Part shown: positions 38,101 through 53,524 of the stretch, piece after piece
How positions within the stretch are numbered: position 1 is the first letter of the stretch
Layout: every line of letters begins with the position of its first letter
Assembly: GCA_029783825.1 (NCBI GenBank)
Contig: JAREIK010004183.1
Coordinates: 1 to 64,000, forward strand
Direction of reading: 5' to 3'
Source: Sapria himalayana
Taxonomy: Eukaryota; Streptophyta; Magnoliopsida; Malpighiales; Rafflesiaceae
DNA: 64,000 nt
The notes under the pieces: generated by a model
The model's database searches: none
Seen by the model: the letters and a program-made list of their open reading frames with translations, nothing else
What the model was told of the DNA's origin: nothing
Program-made: the position numbers and the translations under genes

Positions 38101-38395
38101 TATATATATATATATATATATGTATATTAAATATACGTTGTTATATTTATATATAGTTAGGTTTATGTATACTATTTTTATAGTTATAGATATAGTAAAA
38201 TACACATATTGTTAAATACATTTATGTTTATGTATACTATTTATGTATACTATTTATATATAGTTATGTATATCGATGTATATATCAAGTCGGCATACAA
38301 TATATTGTTTATATTGTTTATGTATACTGTTTATATATAGTTATGTATATTAATGTTGATAAATACATTTATATATAATATCGCTAAATACATTC

Positions 38396-38429
<34 letters not shown>

Positions 38430-39410
38430 GTATATTAAATATACGTTGTTATATTTATATATAGTTATTTTATCTATTCTGCTTTTATACTTATAGATAT
38501 AGTAAAATATAGTTATATAAGAAATTTGAATTATATCACACATGCATATTGATGTATAGTTATGTTTAAATACATTTATATAAAATACACTTATGTTTAT
38601 ATATACTGTTTAATTATACTGTTTATATATAATTATGTATATTGATATAGATATTAAGTCGGCATACCTTATACCATTTAAGTATACTATTTATGCATAC
38701 TGTTTATATATAGTTATGTATATTAATGTAGATAAATACATTTAAATATAGTAATATGTTGATATACATATTGTTAAATACATTTATACATAGTTATATA
38801 TCTATATATGTGTATGTATATTAAATATACGTTGTTATATTTATATATATAATATGTTTATGCATACTATTTTTATAATTATAAGTATATTAAATATGCT
38901 TATATAAGAAATTTGAATTATATCACATATTGATGTATAGTTATGTTTAAATACCATAATATAAAATAAACTTATGTTTATGTATACAATTTATGTATAC
39001 CGTTTATATATAGTTATGTATATTGATGTAGATATCAAGTCTGCATACCTTATGTTGTTTATGTATACTATATATATATATGTATGTATATTAATGTAGA
39101 TAATTATATTTATATATACTAATATGTTGATATACATATTGTTAAATACATTTATATATAGTTGTATATATATATATATATATAAATATATGTTGTTATA
39201 TTTATATATAATTATGTTTATGTATACTATTTTTATAGTTGTATATATTGTAAAATACACATATAAGAAATTCAAATTATATCACACATGCATATTGATA
39301 TATAGTAATGTTTAAATACACTTATATAAATATACTTATGTTTATGTATATGATTTATATATAGTTTTGTATATTGATGTAGATATCAAGTCAGCATATC
39401 TGCTATGCAC
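38000..39410. repeat. Tandem repeat of about 350-380 bp, 3-4 copies
   Basis: The landmark GATATCAAGTCGGCATAC (with small changes) occurs at about 38282, 38651, 39031 and 39382, spacings of 369, 380 and 351 bp. A second landmark, AAATATACGTTGTTATATTTA, recurs in register at about 38130, 38436, 38821 and 39182. The repeat is AT-rich and contains short (TA)n runs. Frames over it are not genes. Confidence 0.8.
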
Positions 39411-41000
39411 CATCAACATCCACATAATGAGAATGCATTATATCATAGATGCTTGAAGTATGTATACGAATAAGTTTATATAAGAAATCCAAGCATACAA
39501 TGGTGATTAAAGAAGAAGAATTACAGAAAAAAAATTAACAGAATCAATATTCAAACTCTTCCATTAAGATAATAGACGAAAAATTGAGTAGAAAATGTGC
39601 CTCAAATCAATATCAAATTTTTGCTTAATCTTCGAATAAGTTTTGATGCATCGGTGATGAGATATAGTTGGCGGACTATTGAGGATATGTGCTTCACTTA
39701 TAAGAGTTGTCTCTAGAGTCTCAACAAGTGATTATATATATTACCTTAATATTTATATTTTTAATTATAAAAACATTAAATAAACAATATATATATAAAA
39801 TACAAAAATACTCATTTATTTTATTTACCATCAAAATTTTTTCATGAAAATTAAAGTGCGTAGCAAGGTACACATGAAAAATAAACACCTTATAATTTTT
39901 TATTATAATATTAATTAAATAATAAATATATAAACAATTTAAAAAAAATATATGTTTAGTCTTATAGAAAAAATATTAAATAACTACAAAATTAATAAAC
40001 TTCATATAATAAGACATACATGAAAAGATGATTTGTCTTCTAGCCACTCTCCTAAGAGTTATAAAATACTTTAATATTAAAAAATATATAAAAATTTATA
40101 TTTTATGGTTATAAATTTTTATGAATTCATATTAATTTTTATGAAGATAATATGAAATAATTTTAAAGGCATAAAATTTCATATTATTTGATATCATTAA
40201 TAATTTTTAAAATTCAAAAAATTTTTAAATTGAGAAGATCAGTAAAATAAGTTATATTTATTATTTTAATAAAGACTTAATGTTAAAAGTTAATAGTAAA
40301 AATATTATTCAATTGTTTAATTCTTATAAATTTTAGCAGGAGCATACATCTATGTATTTATTTTTAAATATTAATTTATTTTCTTTTAACTATATTGAAA
40401 AAATTTATATTTGTATTATATTTCAATATTTTCATATCTTGCATTAATTATTTTTTTAAAGGTTTCTTATAATCATAAAATTTATTTTATACTTATAATA
40501 ATATTAATATTTACTAGTTTATTCATCAATTCAAATATTTTTGAATTTTTTTTATATTATCATACAATGAATTATTTTACATTTATATTAGTAGAAATTT
40601 TAATGTATGTTAATTTAATTTTTAAAATATCGAAAATTTTTATTATACTATTTGAATTAATTATTTAATATTAATTTAATACAAATTTTTATGTTTCTTA
40701 ATTAACAATTTTATAATTTTTTTTGGATAATTCTTTTTAAAAATTAATACATAATAAAAATAGTTATTTTAGTCCTAATTAATATAATTTTTTTTGTATT
40801 TTTATATTTTTAAATTATTTATTTATTATATAAAATAGTTATTTATATAATAAAAATAGTTATTTTTATAAAATAGTTATTTATAAATAGTTATATAATA
40901 AATTAATATATTTACTAGTCCTTATTTTTATATTTTTAAAAATAGTTATTTTAGTCCTTATTAATATTATAAAAATAGTTATTTATTTATTAATAATTTT
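39411..41000. other. AT-rich left flank of the GATA array
   Basis: No gene is recognised. The segment at about 40060-40345 matches, as an inverted copy, sequence at about 58850-59120 on the other side of the GATA/CTAT block. Shared words include TTTATAAGAATTAAA, TTATTAAAATAATAAATATA and AAAAATTTATAACCAT in the inverted orientation. Confidence 0.6.
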
Positions 41001-41095
41001 AGAAAGATAGACAGATAGATTAATTGATTGATTGATAGAAAATTAGTTAGACATATAGATAGTATATAAATACAAAGATAGATAGATAGGTAGGT

Positions 41096-41136
<41 letters not shown>

Positions 41137-44090
41137 GATAGACAGACAGAAAGATAAATAGATAGATAGATAGACAAAAGAAAAAGAAATATAGATAGAC
41201 AAATAAATAGAAAAATAGATATATGGATAAATAGATAGATACACATGAAAATATATAGAAAAATATATAGGCAGATAGATACATAGATAGATAGAAAGGT
41301 AGATAAACAAATAGATAGATATACAAATAGACATATTGAAAGAAAGATAGTTAGATATATAGATATACAGATAGATATGAAATTAGATAGATAGATAGAC
41401 AGACAGATAGATAGACAGATAGATAGAAATAAAGAAAGAAAGAAAGACATATATATAGATAGATAGATACATAGACAGATGTTTAGAAAGATAGGTAGTT
41501 AGACAGATAGAAATACAAATAGATTTACATATAGACACATTGATAAAAAGATAGATATATAGATAGATAGAGAGATAGATAGACACAGTTAGAAAAAAAG
41601 AAAGAAAGATAAATTTATTAATAGATAGATAGATAGATATATAAAGAAATAATATAGATAAAAAAATATATAGATAGATAGATAGAAAAATAATAAGACA
41701 GATAGATAGGCATATAGATAGATTGATAGATATACATATATATTGAGAGATAGATTGACAGATAGATTGACAAATAGGTCGATAGATAGATATATAGATA
41801 GATAGATAGATAAATAAATAAATATATAGATTGAAAGATAGACAAATAAATAGACATAGATAGACATATAGAAAGATAGATAGACAGATAGATAAACAAA
41901 TTAAAGAAATATAGATAGAAAGATAGATATACATATAAATAGACATATAGATAGATAGATAGATACTTAGATGGATTGATATATAGATAGATAGATAGAT
42001 ATATAGAAAGATACATAGACAAATAGATACACAAATAAATAGATAGATAGATAGATCAACATATAAATAGAATGATTGATAGACAGATAGACAGACAGAT
42101 AAATAGATGATAGATATATAGACAAATATATAGACAAATTGATAGAAAGATAAATACACAAGTAGACAAACAGATAGATTAAAAGATAGACAAATAGACA
42201 AATAGAGAGATAAATTATTATACAGATAGATTGATAAATAGATAGATAAGCAGATAAAACGATAAATAGATAGATAGAAAGATTGTTAAATAGATAGATA
42301 GACAACAAATAGAGCCCGATTTATAGATTGATTATATAGTTTGATAGATTGATAAATATATCAATATATAGATAGATTTATAGATAGATATGCATATTGA
42401 TATAAAAATAGATAGACAGATAGATAGACAGATAGATAGACAAATAGTTATACATATAGATAGATAAATTGATAGATAGATAGATTACATGATAGATATA
42501 TAGATAGATAAATAGTAAGACACACATATATACAAATTGATATACATATATAGACAGATAAATAGATAGAAATATAGATATACATAGATTAAGATGGATT
42601 AATAGTTGGATAGATAGATAATCAGAAATATAGATAGATAGATAAACATATAGATCGATAATCAGATATATAGATATATAGGTAGATAGATAGACATATA
42701 GATAGACAGATTGATATTTAGATTGATAGATAGATTGATAGTTAGATTAATAGATAGATTGATAGACAGATTGATAAAGAATTACATAGATATATAAATA
42801 GACAGATAGACAGAATGATAGATAGATAGACAATTAGATAGTTAGACACAAAAACACAAAAATAGACATATTATAGACAGTTTGATAGATAGATAGTTAG
42901 AAAGATAGATAAACTGATAGATAGATAAATAGACAGATAGATAAATAAATAGATTGATTGATTGATTAACAGATAGATATATAGATAGATAGTTAGACAT
43001 ATATATAGTCATAAACATAGATAAATTGATAGACACATAGAAAGATATATAGATAAAAATATAATAGATTGACGAATAGATAGATAGATATATAGATATA
43101 TAGATAGATTGATAGAATGATAAATAGATAGACTAATAGATAGGCAGATAAATAGACATATAGATAGACAAATAGATAGACAGTTAGTTAGACATATAGA
43201 AAATAGACAAATTAATAGACAATTTGATAGATAAATTAATGGACATATTGAAAGATAGATTGATAGAAAGATTGATATACATATTGAAAGATAGATAAAC
43301 AAACAGATAGATAGACATGGTGATAGAAAGATAGATAGATAGATAGACATATAGATAGTTAGATATACAAACTGATAGACAAACAGATAAACATAAATAT
43401 ATACAGATAGATAAATAGACTTATAGATTGACATATATACTGATGGATAGAAATATAGATAGACAAATAGATAGACAGACATATATAGATAGAAAAATTT
43501 GATGATAGATATACAGACATATTGATATACATATAAATACACAAAGAGATAGATAATCATATAGACTGATAGAAATATAGAATGATAGATAAAAAGACCG
43601 ATAATAAGATAGATAGAAAGATAGATAGAATGATAGACTGAAAGGTATATAGACAGATTACAATTAGATCGACATATAGATTAATAGACGGATATGATGA
43701 TACAAAAAAATAGCTAGAGAGACAGATAGATAGACTTATAGATAGAGAGATAGATAAATAGATAGAGAGATAGATAATAGATAGAGAGATAGATAAATAG
43801 ATAGAGAGATAGATAGATAGACGTATAGAAAGATAAATAGACATATAGATAGTTAGATGGATAGATAGATAAATAGACACACAGAAAAGATAGAGAGATA
43901 TACAGACAGATAGAAAGAAAAATATATACATAGATACATAGTTAGATACACAGATAGATATACACATAGATAGGCATGTATAGAGAGAGAAAATTAGACA
44001 GACAGATTGACATATAGATTAGCAATAGATAGAAATTTAGATAGACATATATGCAAACATATAAATAGACATATATATTGATATATATAC

Positions 44091-44132
<42 letters not shown>

Positions 44133-44648
44133 ATTGAATAATAGATAGTTATATAGATAGATAATTATATAGGTAGATAGATAGATAGATAGACAGACAT
44201 ATATATAGATAGATAGAGAGATAGAGAGATAGATAGATAAACAAATAGATAGACATATAGATAGACATATAGATAGACAAATAGATAGATAGAAAGATAG
44301 ATATAGACAAATAGAAAGATATATTTATAGACAAATAGATAGTCATATCGATAGACCAAAATATAAATAGACAGACAAATAGATAGATAGATATATAGAT
44401 AGATATAACGATGAATAGACAAATAAATAGATAGATAGTTAGTTAATAGATAAACAAATATATAGATCTATATAGTAAGATAGAAAGATAGACAGATTTA
44501 TAGATAGACATATATATATATATAGACAGACAGATTGATAGATAGACACCTATATAGATAGATAGATAGATAAATAGATAAAAAGTAGGCGGATAGATAG
44601 GAAAATAGATAGATAAATAGATGGACAGATAGATAGATAAAAATTTAG

Positions 44649-44679
<31 letters not shown>

Positions 44680-46250
44680 GACAGATAGATATAGGGATAG
44701 ATATATATGTATACAAATAGATAGATAGATAGATAGACAGATAGATAAAAACATAGATTGATAGATGGATTGATAGACAAATACTAAACATATAGATAGC
44801 CAGATAGATAGATATAAAATCAGATAGATCGACAAATATATTTCGATAGCTAGTAAGATAGATAGACAAATAGATAAATAAATATAATCGATAGATAGAC
44901 AAATAGATAGATAGATAGATAGAAAAATAGATACAAAAATAGATAGATAGATAGAAAAATAGATAGAAAAATAGATAGATAGATGGATAGATAGACAGTT
45001 AGATAGAAAGATATATAAACAGATTTATAGATAGATAGATAGATAGATAAATATATATATAGATTGAAAGATAGATAGATAGAGAGACAGATAGATAGAG
45101 AGACAGATAGATAGAGAGATAGATAGAGAGATAGATTGATAGATATATATATAGATAGATAGATTATTATATAGATATATAGACACATAGATATACAAAA
45201 TGATTGACAGATAGATAGACAGATAGATAGCTAGATAGATATATAGAAGGATAGATAGATAGATAGATAAATAGATAGACCATTAGATAGATGGATATAT
45301 AAATAGAAGATAGATGGATTGATACATAAATATATAGATGAATAAATAGATAGTCAAATAGATAAAGAAATAAGCAGATAGATAGCAAAATAAATAGAAA
45401 AATAGATTGATTTAGTGATAGAGAGAATGATAGATTGATTGATAATTAGATTAATAGATATATTGATAGATAAATTGATATATAGATAGATAGATTAATA
45501 GATAGATAAACATATAGATATATATCAAATAGATAGGTTGGTAGGTAGACTGATATATAGTTAGATAGATAGATAGAGAGAGAGTTAGAATTATAGTTAT
45601 TTACATAGATAGACAAATAAATAGACATATTTAATGATAGAATAATAATTAGATAGTTAGACAAATATATAATAAGATAGATAGATAGATAGAGAGATAG
45701 ATAGACTAATATATAGATAGAAAGATAGATCATTAGATAGATATACAAATGGTTAGACAAATAAGATAGATATAATGATAAATATATTGAATTATTGATA
45801 GATATATAGTTAAATTGATAAATAGACACATACATAGATATATTGATAGACAGAAAGATAGAAAAATAGGTAGATAGATAGATAGACATATAGATATATT
45901 GATATATAGACGTATAGAGATACAGATACATAGACTAATAGATAGATGGATATGTATTCCTATAAATAGATAGATAGACGTATAGATAGATCAATTGATA
46001 GGTAGTTAGATAGATAGATATATAGGCAAATAGATAGAGAGATTGACAGAAAGATAGTCAGATAGATTGATAGATTGATAGATTGATTGATAATTAAATT
46101 GATAGATTTATAAACAAATATATAGATATATTGATAGACAGATTGATATACATATTTATAGGAATATTGAAAGATAGACTGATAGAAAGATTAATAGACA
46201 TATAGATAGACAGATTGATAGATAAATAGGTAGATAAATGATAGATAGAT

Positions 46251-46309
<59 letters not shown>

Positions 46310-49300
46310 TATTAATAGACAAATAGATTGATTGATAATTAGATAGATTGATTGTATGATAATTAGATAGATAGATATATTAAAAGATAAATAAATAGTT
46401 AGATATATAGATAGATATATAGACATATTTATAGACTGATTGATAAATTAATAGACATATAGATAGACCTATTGATATACATATAGATAGATTGATAGAC
46501 ATATAGATATATAGATAGATAGAAAGATATACAGATAGATAGACGGATAGGCTGATATATAGATATATAGATATACATATTTTAGATAGATAGAAAGATA
46601 TATAGACAGATAGATAGACTGATATATAGATAGATAGATTAATAGATAGACAAAAAGATTAATAGATAGATATATAAATAGATAAAAAGATAGATATATA
46701 CATAGATAGTTAGTAAGATAGATAGAAATAAAAATAGATAGATAGATTGATTGATAAATAAATAGATAAATAGAGAGAGAGATAGTCAAATATATTGATT
46801 AATAGACAAATATAATGTTAGACATATAGATAGAAAAATAGGTTCAGAGATAGATAGATTAACAGATTGACAAAGAAACAAATAGTTGACATACAAATAG
46901 TTAATTAGTCAGTTAGTCAAGCAGGCAGACATTCAGAATGGCAGGTAGACAAATAAACAAATAGACAAATAGATAGACAGATAGACAAATATAAATACAT
47001 ACAAAAATATAGATTAATAATAGATATGTAGATATATAAACAATTTGATAAATAGATTTATAGACAAAAAGATAGACATATTGATAGATTTAATGATTGA
47101 TTGATATATAGATAGATAGATAGACTAATAGATAGACTAATAGATAGATAGATCGATAGAAAGATAAATAGATAGTTAAAAATATAGATAGAAATATAGA
47201 TTGATAGATATATAGATAGACAGATTGACAGATAGATTTATTTATGGATTATATATAGATTGATCATAAGATTGATATATTGATTGATGGATAGATTAAT
47301 AAAAAGATAGAGATATTGATAGAAAGATAGATAGACAAATAGTTAGGTAGAAAGATAAATAGAAAGTTAGATAAATAGAAAGAAAAATATATTTATATAT
47401 TTTTTTATCCATCAATCTATAGATATAAAGATAGTCATATAGATAGATTGATAGATAGATTTATATACAGATTATATATAGATTGATAGAAAGATAGATA
47501 AAAAAAGTTAGATAGAAAGATAAATAGAAAGATAGATAAAAAAAATATAAAGACCAAATAGAAAGAGAGATAGATAGATATAAAGACAAATAGATAGATA
47601 GTTGGATAGAAAGATAGACAGTTAGATCAAGAGATAGATAGATACAAAGATAAAAAGAGAGATATATTGATAGATAGATCAATAGATATATAGACAAATA
47701 AATAGAAATATAGATAGATAGATAGATATATATATATATGTATATAAATATATATAGACATATAGACAAATATATAGATAGATAAATAGACAACTAGAAA
47801 TCAAATACAAAGATAGATAGATAGACAAATTGAGAGACATATTAATAGATAGATAGATAGATAGATAGATAAATTGACAAATTAATAGATAGATAGATTG
47901 ATTAATTGATTGAAAGAAGATTGATATACACATTGATAGATTAGTTTGATATATTGGTAGATAGATATATTGTTAGATAGATAAATAGATAGACTAGCAG
48001 GTAGATAGATAGATAGATAGATAGATAGACATATAGATAGCTAATATATATATATATATATATATAGTCAAACAAACTCATAATTAGCTAAATAGATAAA
48101 TAGATTGACATATAGATCATCAAACAGAGTTAGACAGATATACAGATAGAAAATAGATAGACAGATAGATTAAAAGTTAGATAGACTGATCGATAGATTG
48201 ATTGATAGACACATCGATAGACAGATTGATATATAGATTGATATACAAATAGATAGACAATTAGATATACAAATAGATAGATAAAAAGATAAACATATAT
48301 ATCAACAAATAGATTGATCATATAGATACACAGATAGATAGACAGATAGATACATTAATAAATAAATAGATAGATTGATTGATATACACTTAGAGAGGTA
48401 GATAAATAGAGAGATACATAGATTGATAGATAGATAGAAAAAAAGATATATAAATAGATAGATAGTTAGTTGGATTGAAAGATAAATAGACACAATGATA
48501 GATAGATAGATAGTTAGTTAGAAAAATATATAGACAAATAGATAGACAAACAGATACCCAGCCATAGAGACAAACATATAGATAGATAGACTGACTGACA
48601 AATCGATAAATTGATAGAAAGAAAGAAAGATAAATATATAATTAGATAGACAGATTATAGAAATATTAAAAGATAGATTGATAGACAACTTGATAGATAG
48701 GTATATTGATATAAAGATATATATATATATATATAGTCAAATAGATAGATAGATTAATAGACAGATGTATATACAGATTATGAATAGATTAATAGAAATA
48801 TTGATAAATAGATTGATGGACAAATTAATAAAAAGATAGATAGAGATATTGATAGAAAGATAGATAAAAAATAGTTAGATAGAAAGATAGATAGACAAAT
48901 AGTTAGATAGAAAGATAAATAGACGTATAGATAAATAGAAAGAAAAATATATATACTAGATAGATAGAATTATATAGAGACATAAAGACAAATATATAGA
49001 TATATAGATAGATATATAGTTAGATCAAGAGATAGATAGATATATAGAAAGATAAATATAGAGATATATAGATCGATAGATAGAGAGATAGATAAATAAA
49101 TAGAAATATAGATAGATAAATAGATATATATATATATATATATATATAGACAGACATATATACAAATAGATAGATAGATATTAGATAGATATATAGATAG
49201 ATAGATTTATTGATTGATATACATATAGATAGATAGATATATTGTTATATAGATAGATAGATAGACAAATAGATGGCCATTAAGATAGATAGATAGATAG

Positions 49301-52300
49301 ACAAATAGACAAATAGATAGATAGATAGATAGATAGACATATAGGTATATAGATATTTAGACAAATAGATATAATTTTATATAGATAAATAGATAGATAA
49401 ATAGATAAATAGATAGGTAGAAAGATAGATAGACATATAGATACACAAATAGATAAAAAGTTAGATAGATAGATAGATAAACAGATATATAGATAGATAA
49501 AAATAATGTTAGATACACAAAAAATAGACAGACATATAGACAGATAGATAATTAAATAGATATATAGATATATAGATAGATAGATAGATATACATATAGA
49601 TAGATATGTAGATAAATATATTTTTATACAGATAGATAGATAATTTGATAGATAAAAAAACATACACAGTTATATAAATAGATAGATAGCTAGTTAGATA
49701 GACATATAGATATACATATATATAGACAATTAGATTGGCTAATAGAAAGACATAATGATAGATAAATAGATAGACAGATAGGTGTAAACATAGATAACCA
49801 TATAGATAGAAAAATAGATAAATAGTTAGATAGACACATATATAGATAGTAGATATATTGAAAGACATACTAATTGATTGTTTGATTGATAAAGAAATAG
49901 AAAAGATAGATAAATAGATAGTTAGTTAGTTAGAAAGATAGACATATAGATAGATATATAGATAGATAGATAGATAGACAGATAGATAGACCGATAGATA
50001 AACAGATAGATAGACAAGTAAACAAATAGATAGATAAATAGAAAAATAGATATCAAATATAAAGATTGATAGATAGACAAATTGATAGACATATTAATTG
50101 ATTGATTGATTGATTGATTAATATATAGATAAATTGTCAGATAGATAGATAGACCGATATAAATATAGATTGATGTATAGATTTGTCCAAATTGATAGAC
50201 AGATTAATAAATAGATTGATTGATAGTTTGAAAGAAGTTTAATATATAGATTGATAGATTAGTTTGATAGATAGATTGATAGATATATTATTAGATAGAT
50301 AGATAGATAGATATATAGACATATAGATAGATAGATAAATATATATAGATAGATAGTCATACAAACTCATATATAGTTAAATAGATAAATAGATAGGCAT
50401 ATAGATAGACAAACAGAGACAAACAGATAGATAGATAGATAGAAAAATAGATAGACAGATAGATAAATAATTGGATAGATTGATTTATAGATAGATTAAT
50501 AGATAGATTTTTATATCGATAGATAGACAAATACAATGATAGATAGATACATATATAGATAGATAGATAGACAATTAGATATACAGATTGATAGATATAA
50601 AGATAAACAATTAAATTAACAAATAGATTGATCATATAGATACACATATAGATAGACAATTAGATACACAGAAAGATAAATACATAGATAGATATACACT
50701 TAGATATGTAAATAGATAGACATATACATAGATTGATAGATAGATAGAAAAAAAGATAGACAAATAAATAGATAGTGAGTTAGATAGAAAGATAGATAGA
50801 CACAATGATAGATAGATAAACAAACAGATACCCAGCTATATAGACAGACAGATAGTTAGTTAGTTAGTTAGATAGAAAAACAAATAAACAAATAGATAGA
50901 AGATAGATAGATAGATATATTATTAGATAGACAGATTAATAGAAAGATTTAAAGATAGATTGATAGACAACTTGATAGATAGAAAGATAGATAGATAGAC
51001 CAAATGATTAAAGATAGATAATTAGATAGATATATAGATACATAGATAGACAAATAGATAGACATATAGACAAATAGATAGATAGATTGATAGAACGATA
51101 AAAAGATAGACAAATAAAAAGATAGATAGATAGTTACCTAGCTATGTATGAAGGTCGGTAGGTAGGCTGGTAGTTTGATGATAAAAAGAAAGAGAGATAG
51201 AGAAATAGAGAGATAAAGAGATAGAGAGATAGAAAGATAGAGAGATAGTGAGATAGTTGAATAGATAGATTGATAGATAGAAAGATATATAGACTAATAT
51301 AATGATAGACAGATAGTTAGATAGATATAGTATTATATAGATAGATTGATGGACTAATTGAATGACAAATAGATATATAGATAGTTTTATAGATAGATAT
51401 ATAGATACATAGATTGAGATATAGACAGATAAATAGACAAATAAATAAATAGAGAGATAGAAAATAATTAAGCACATAGATAGATAAATAGATAAATAGA
51501 TAAATAGATAAATAGAAAGATAGGTAGATAGATATACAAATACACTTATTGATAGTCAGATAGATGGATAGACAGATAGATATACCGATAGATTGATAGA
51601 TAGACAAATAAATAGATAAATAGATAGACATATAAAAAGACATAAATATAGATATATGGATAAACAGATAGATAGATAGACACATAAATAGACAAATAGA
51701 TAGATCGATAGATTATTTGATTGATAGAATGATAAACAAATTCGTAAAAAGATTGATAGATATAATAAAAGATATGATAGATAGATTGATTGATTGAAAA
51801 ATATATAGAAAAATAGATAGATAGTTAGATAGATAGATATATAGATATATGGATAGATAGATAGATAGGTAGATAGATAGATAAAAATATTGACACATAG
51901 ATAGATAGATAGATATATAGATATATAGACAAATTGACATACATATCGATAGACAGATAGATAGACAAAAAAATAGCCGATAGATAGATAAATTTATGGA
52001 TAGATTGATACACAGAATGATATACATCTTGATAGGCAGATTGAAAGATAGAATGATAGTCAAATTGATAAAGAGATTGATAGAAAGATTCATAGGAAGA
52101 TTGATAGGCAGGTAGATTGATAGATAGACAAATAGATAGATAGATAGACAAAATGATATATAGATAAAAAAATTGAGAGGTAGACAAATAGATAGATAGA
52201 TAGACAAGTAGATACAAAGATAGATAGAAAGATTGATAGATAGATTAAAACAAAAAATTATAGAAAGATTGATAGATATATTGATAAATAGATTAATAGA

Positions 52301-52664
52301 CAAATAGATAGACAAATTGATAGAAAGAAAGAAAAATAGATAGATAGATAGATAGATAAATAGATACATAAATAGATAGCTAGACAGTTATATAAACATG
52401 TACTTAGATAGATAGACTGATATAATGATAACCAAGTAGATAGACAATTGGATAGACAATTTGATATATAGATTAAAAGTCATATTTATAGAAAGATAGA
52501 TATATTGATTGATAAATAGTGTGATAAACAAATAGATAGATATATAGATACACTAATTGATAGATAGATAAATATAGAGTTAGACAAAAAAACATATAAG
52601 ATATATAGATAATTAGATAGATAGATAGATAGATTGATTGATTGATAGATAGATAGATATAAAT
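41001..52664 (-). repeat. GATA array (CTAT on minus strand), 11.7 kb
   Basis: The longest array in the window, with GATA/TAGA on the plus strand and the same kinds of interruption as the CTAT arrays. (TA)n runs occur near 44096-44130 and 46255-46306. A segment of at least ~700 bp is repeated inside it about 2.27 kb apart (47935-48700 with 50247-50980). Long minus-strand frames of Leu-Ser-Ile-Tyr type are artefacts. Confidence 0.95.
47935..50980 (-). repeat. Higher-order duplication within the GATA array
   Basis: Irregular landmarks occur twice in the same order. GATAGATTAGTTTGATA is at 47937 and about 50246, ACAAACTCATA at about 48071 and 50353, and GATACCCAGC at about 48552 and 50826. Offsets of about 2.27-2.31 kb show a segmental tandem duplication, not just slippage of 4 bp units. 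Confidence 0.7.
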
Positions 52665-52680
52665 ATAGTCTATCTATATG
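52650..52680. repeat. Orientation switch GATA to CTAT
   Basis: Here ATAGATAGATATA meets TATAGTCTATCTATAT with only a few bases between, giving a short palindrome. Plus-strand GATA lies to the left and CTAT to the right without any other sequence separating them. Confidence 0.9.
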
Positions 52681-53489
52681 TTTGCCTAACTTTCTGTGTA
52701 TTTGTCCATCTATCTTCCTATCTATCTTTCTATTTAACTCTCTGTCTATTTACCTATCTATGTGTTAGTCTATCTAACTAACTATGTATATCTCTATCTA
52801 TATATTTATCTATCTTTATGTGTATTTATCTATCTATTTATATATTTATCAATTTATGTATTTTTCTATCTCTATGTAAATCTATCTATCAGTCTATATA
52901 TCTCTTTATCTATCTATCTGTCTGTCTATCTATCTATTGATAAGTATAATAATATATCTATCTTTTAATCTATCTATTTCTATCTTTATATCTATCTATC
53001 TTCCTATTTTTCTATCTATCTATCCGTGTAATAATCTATGTATCTCTCTATATATAAATATGTCTATCTATATGCATAACTATCTATGTATCATTCTATA
53101 TATAAATCTATCTATTAATCTATCTATCAATCTTTTTATCAATCATTCTATAAATCTTTCTATTAATTTTTTTTTATCAATCTATCTATTAATATATCTA
53201 TTTTTATATCTATCAAACTTTCTAACTATTTTCCTATCTACCTATTTAACTTTTTATCTATCTTTTTATCTATCTTTTTATCTATTTGATTATCTTTCTA
53301 TCTATTTATCTATTTGACTATTCCAAATGTTTTTCTATTTATCTATTTATAATCTATCATTCTCTCTATCACTTTATCTATCAATCAGTCTATCAATTTA
53401 ACTATCTTTCTTTATATGTGTCTATCTATCTATCTATCTATCTCTCTTTGTATTTTTCTATCTATCTATCTATCTATCTATTTGTCTAT

Positions 53490-53524
<35 letters not shown>

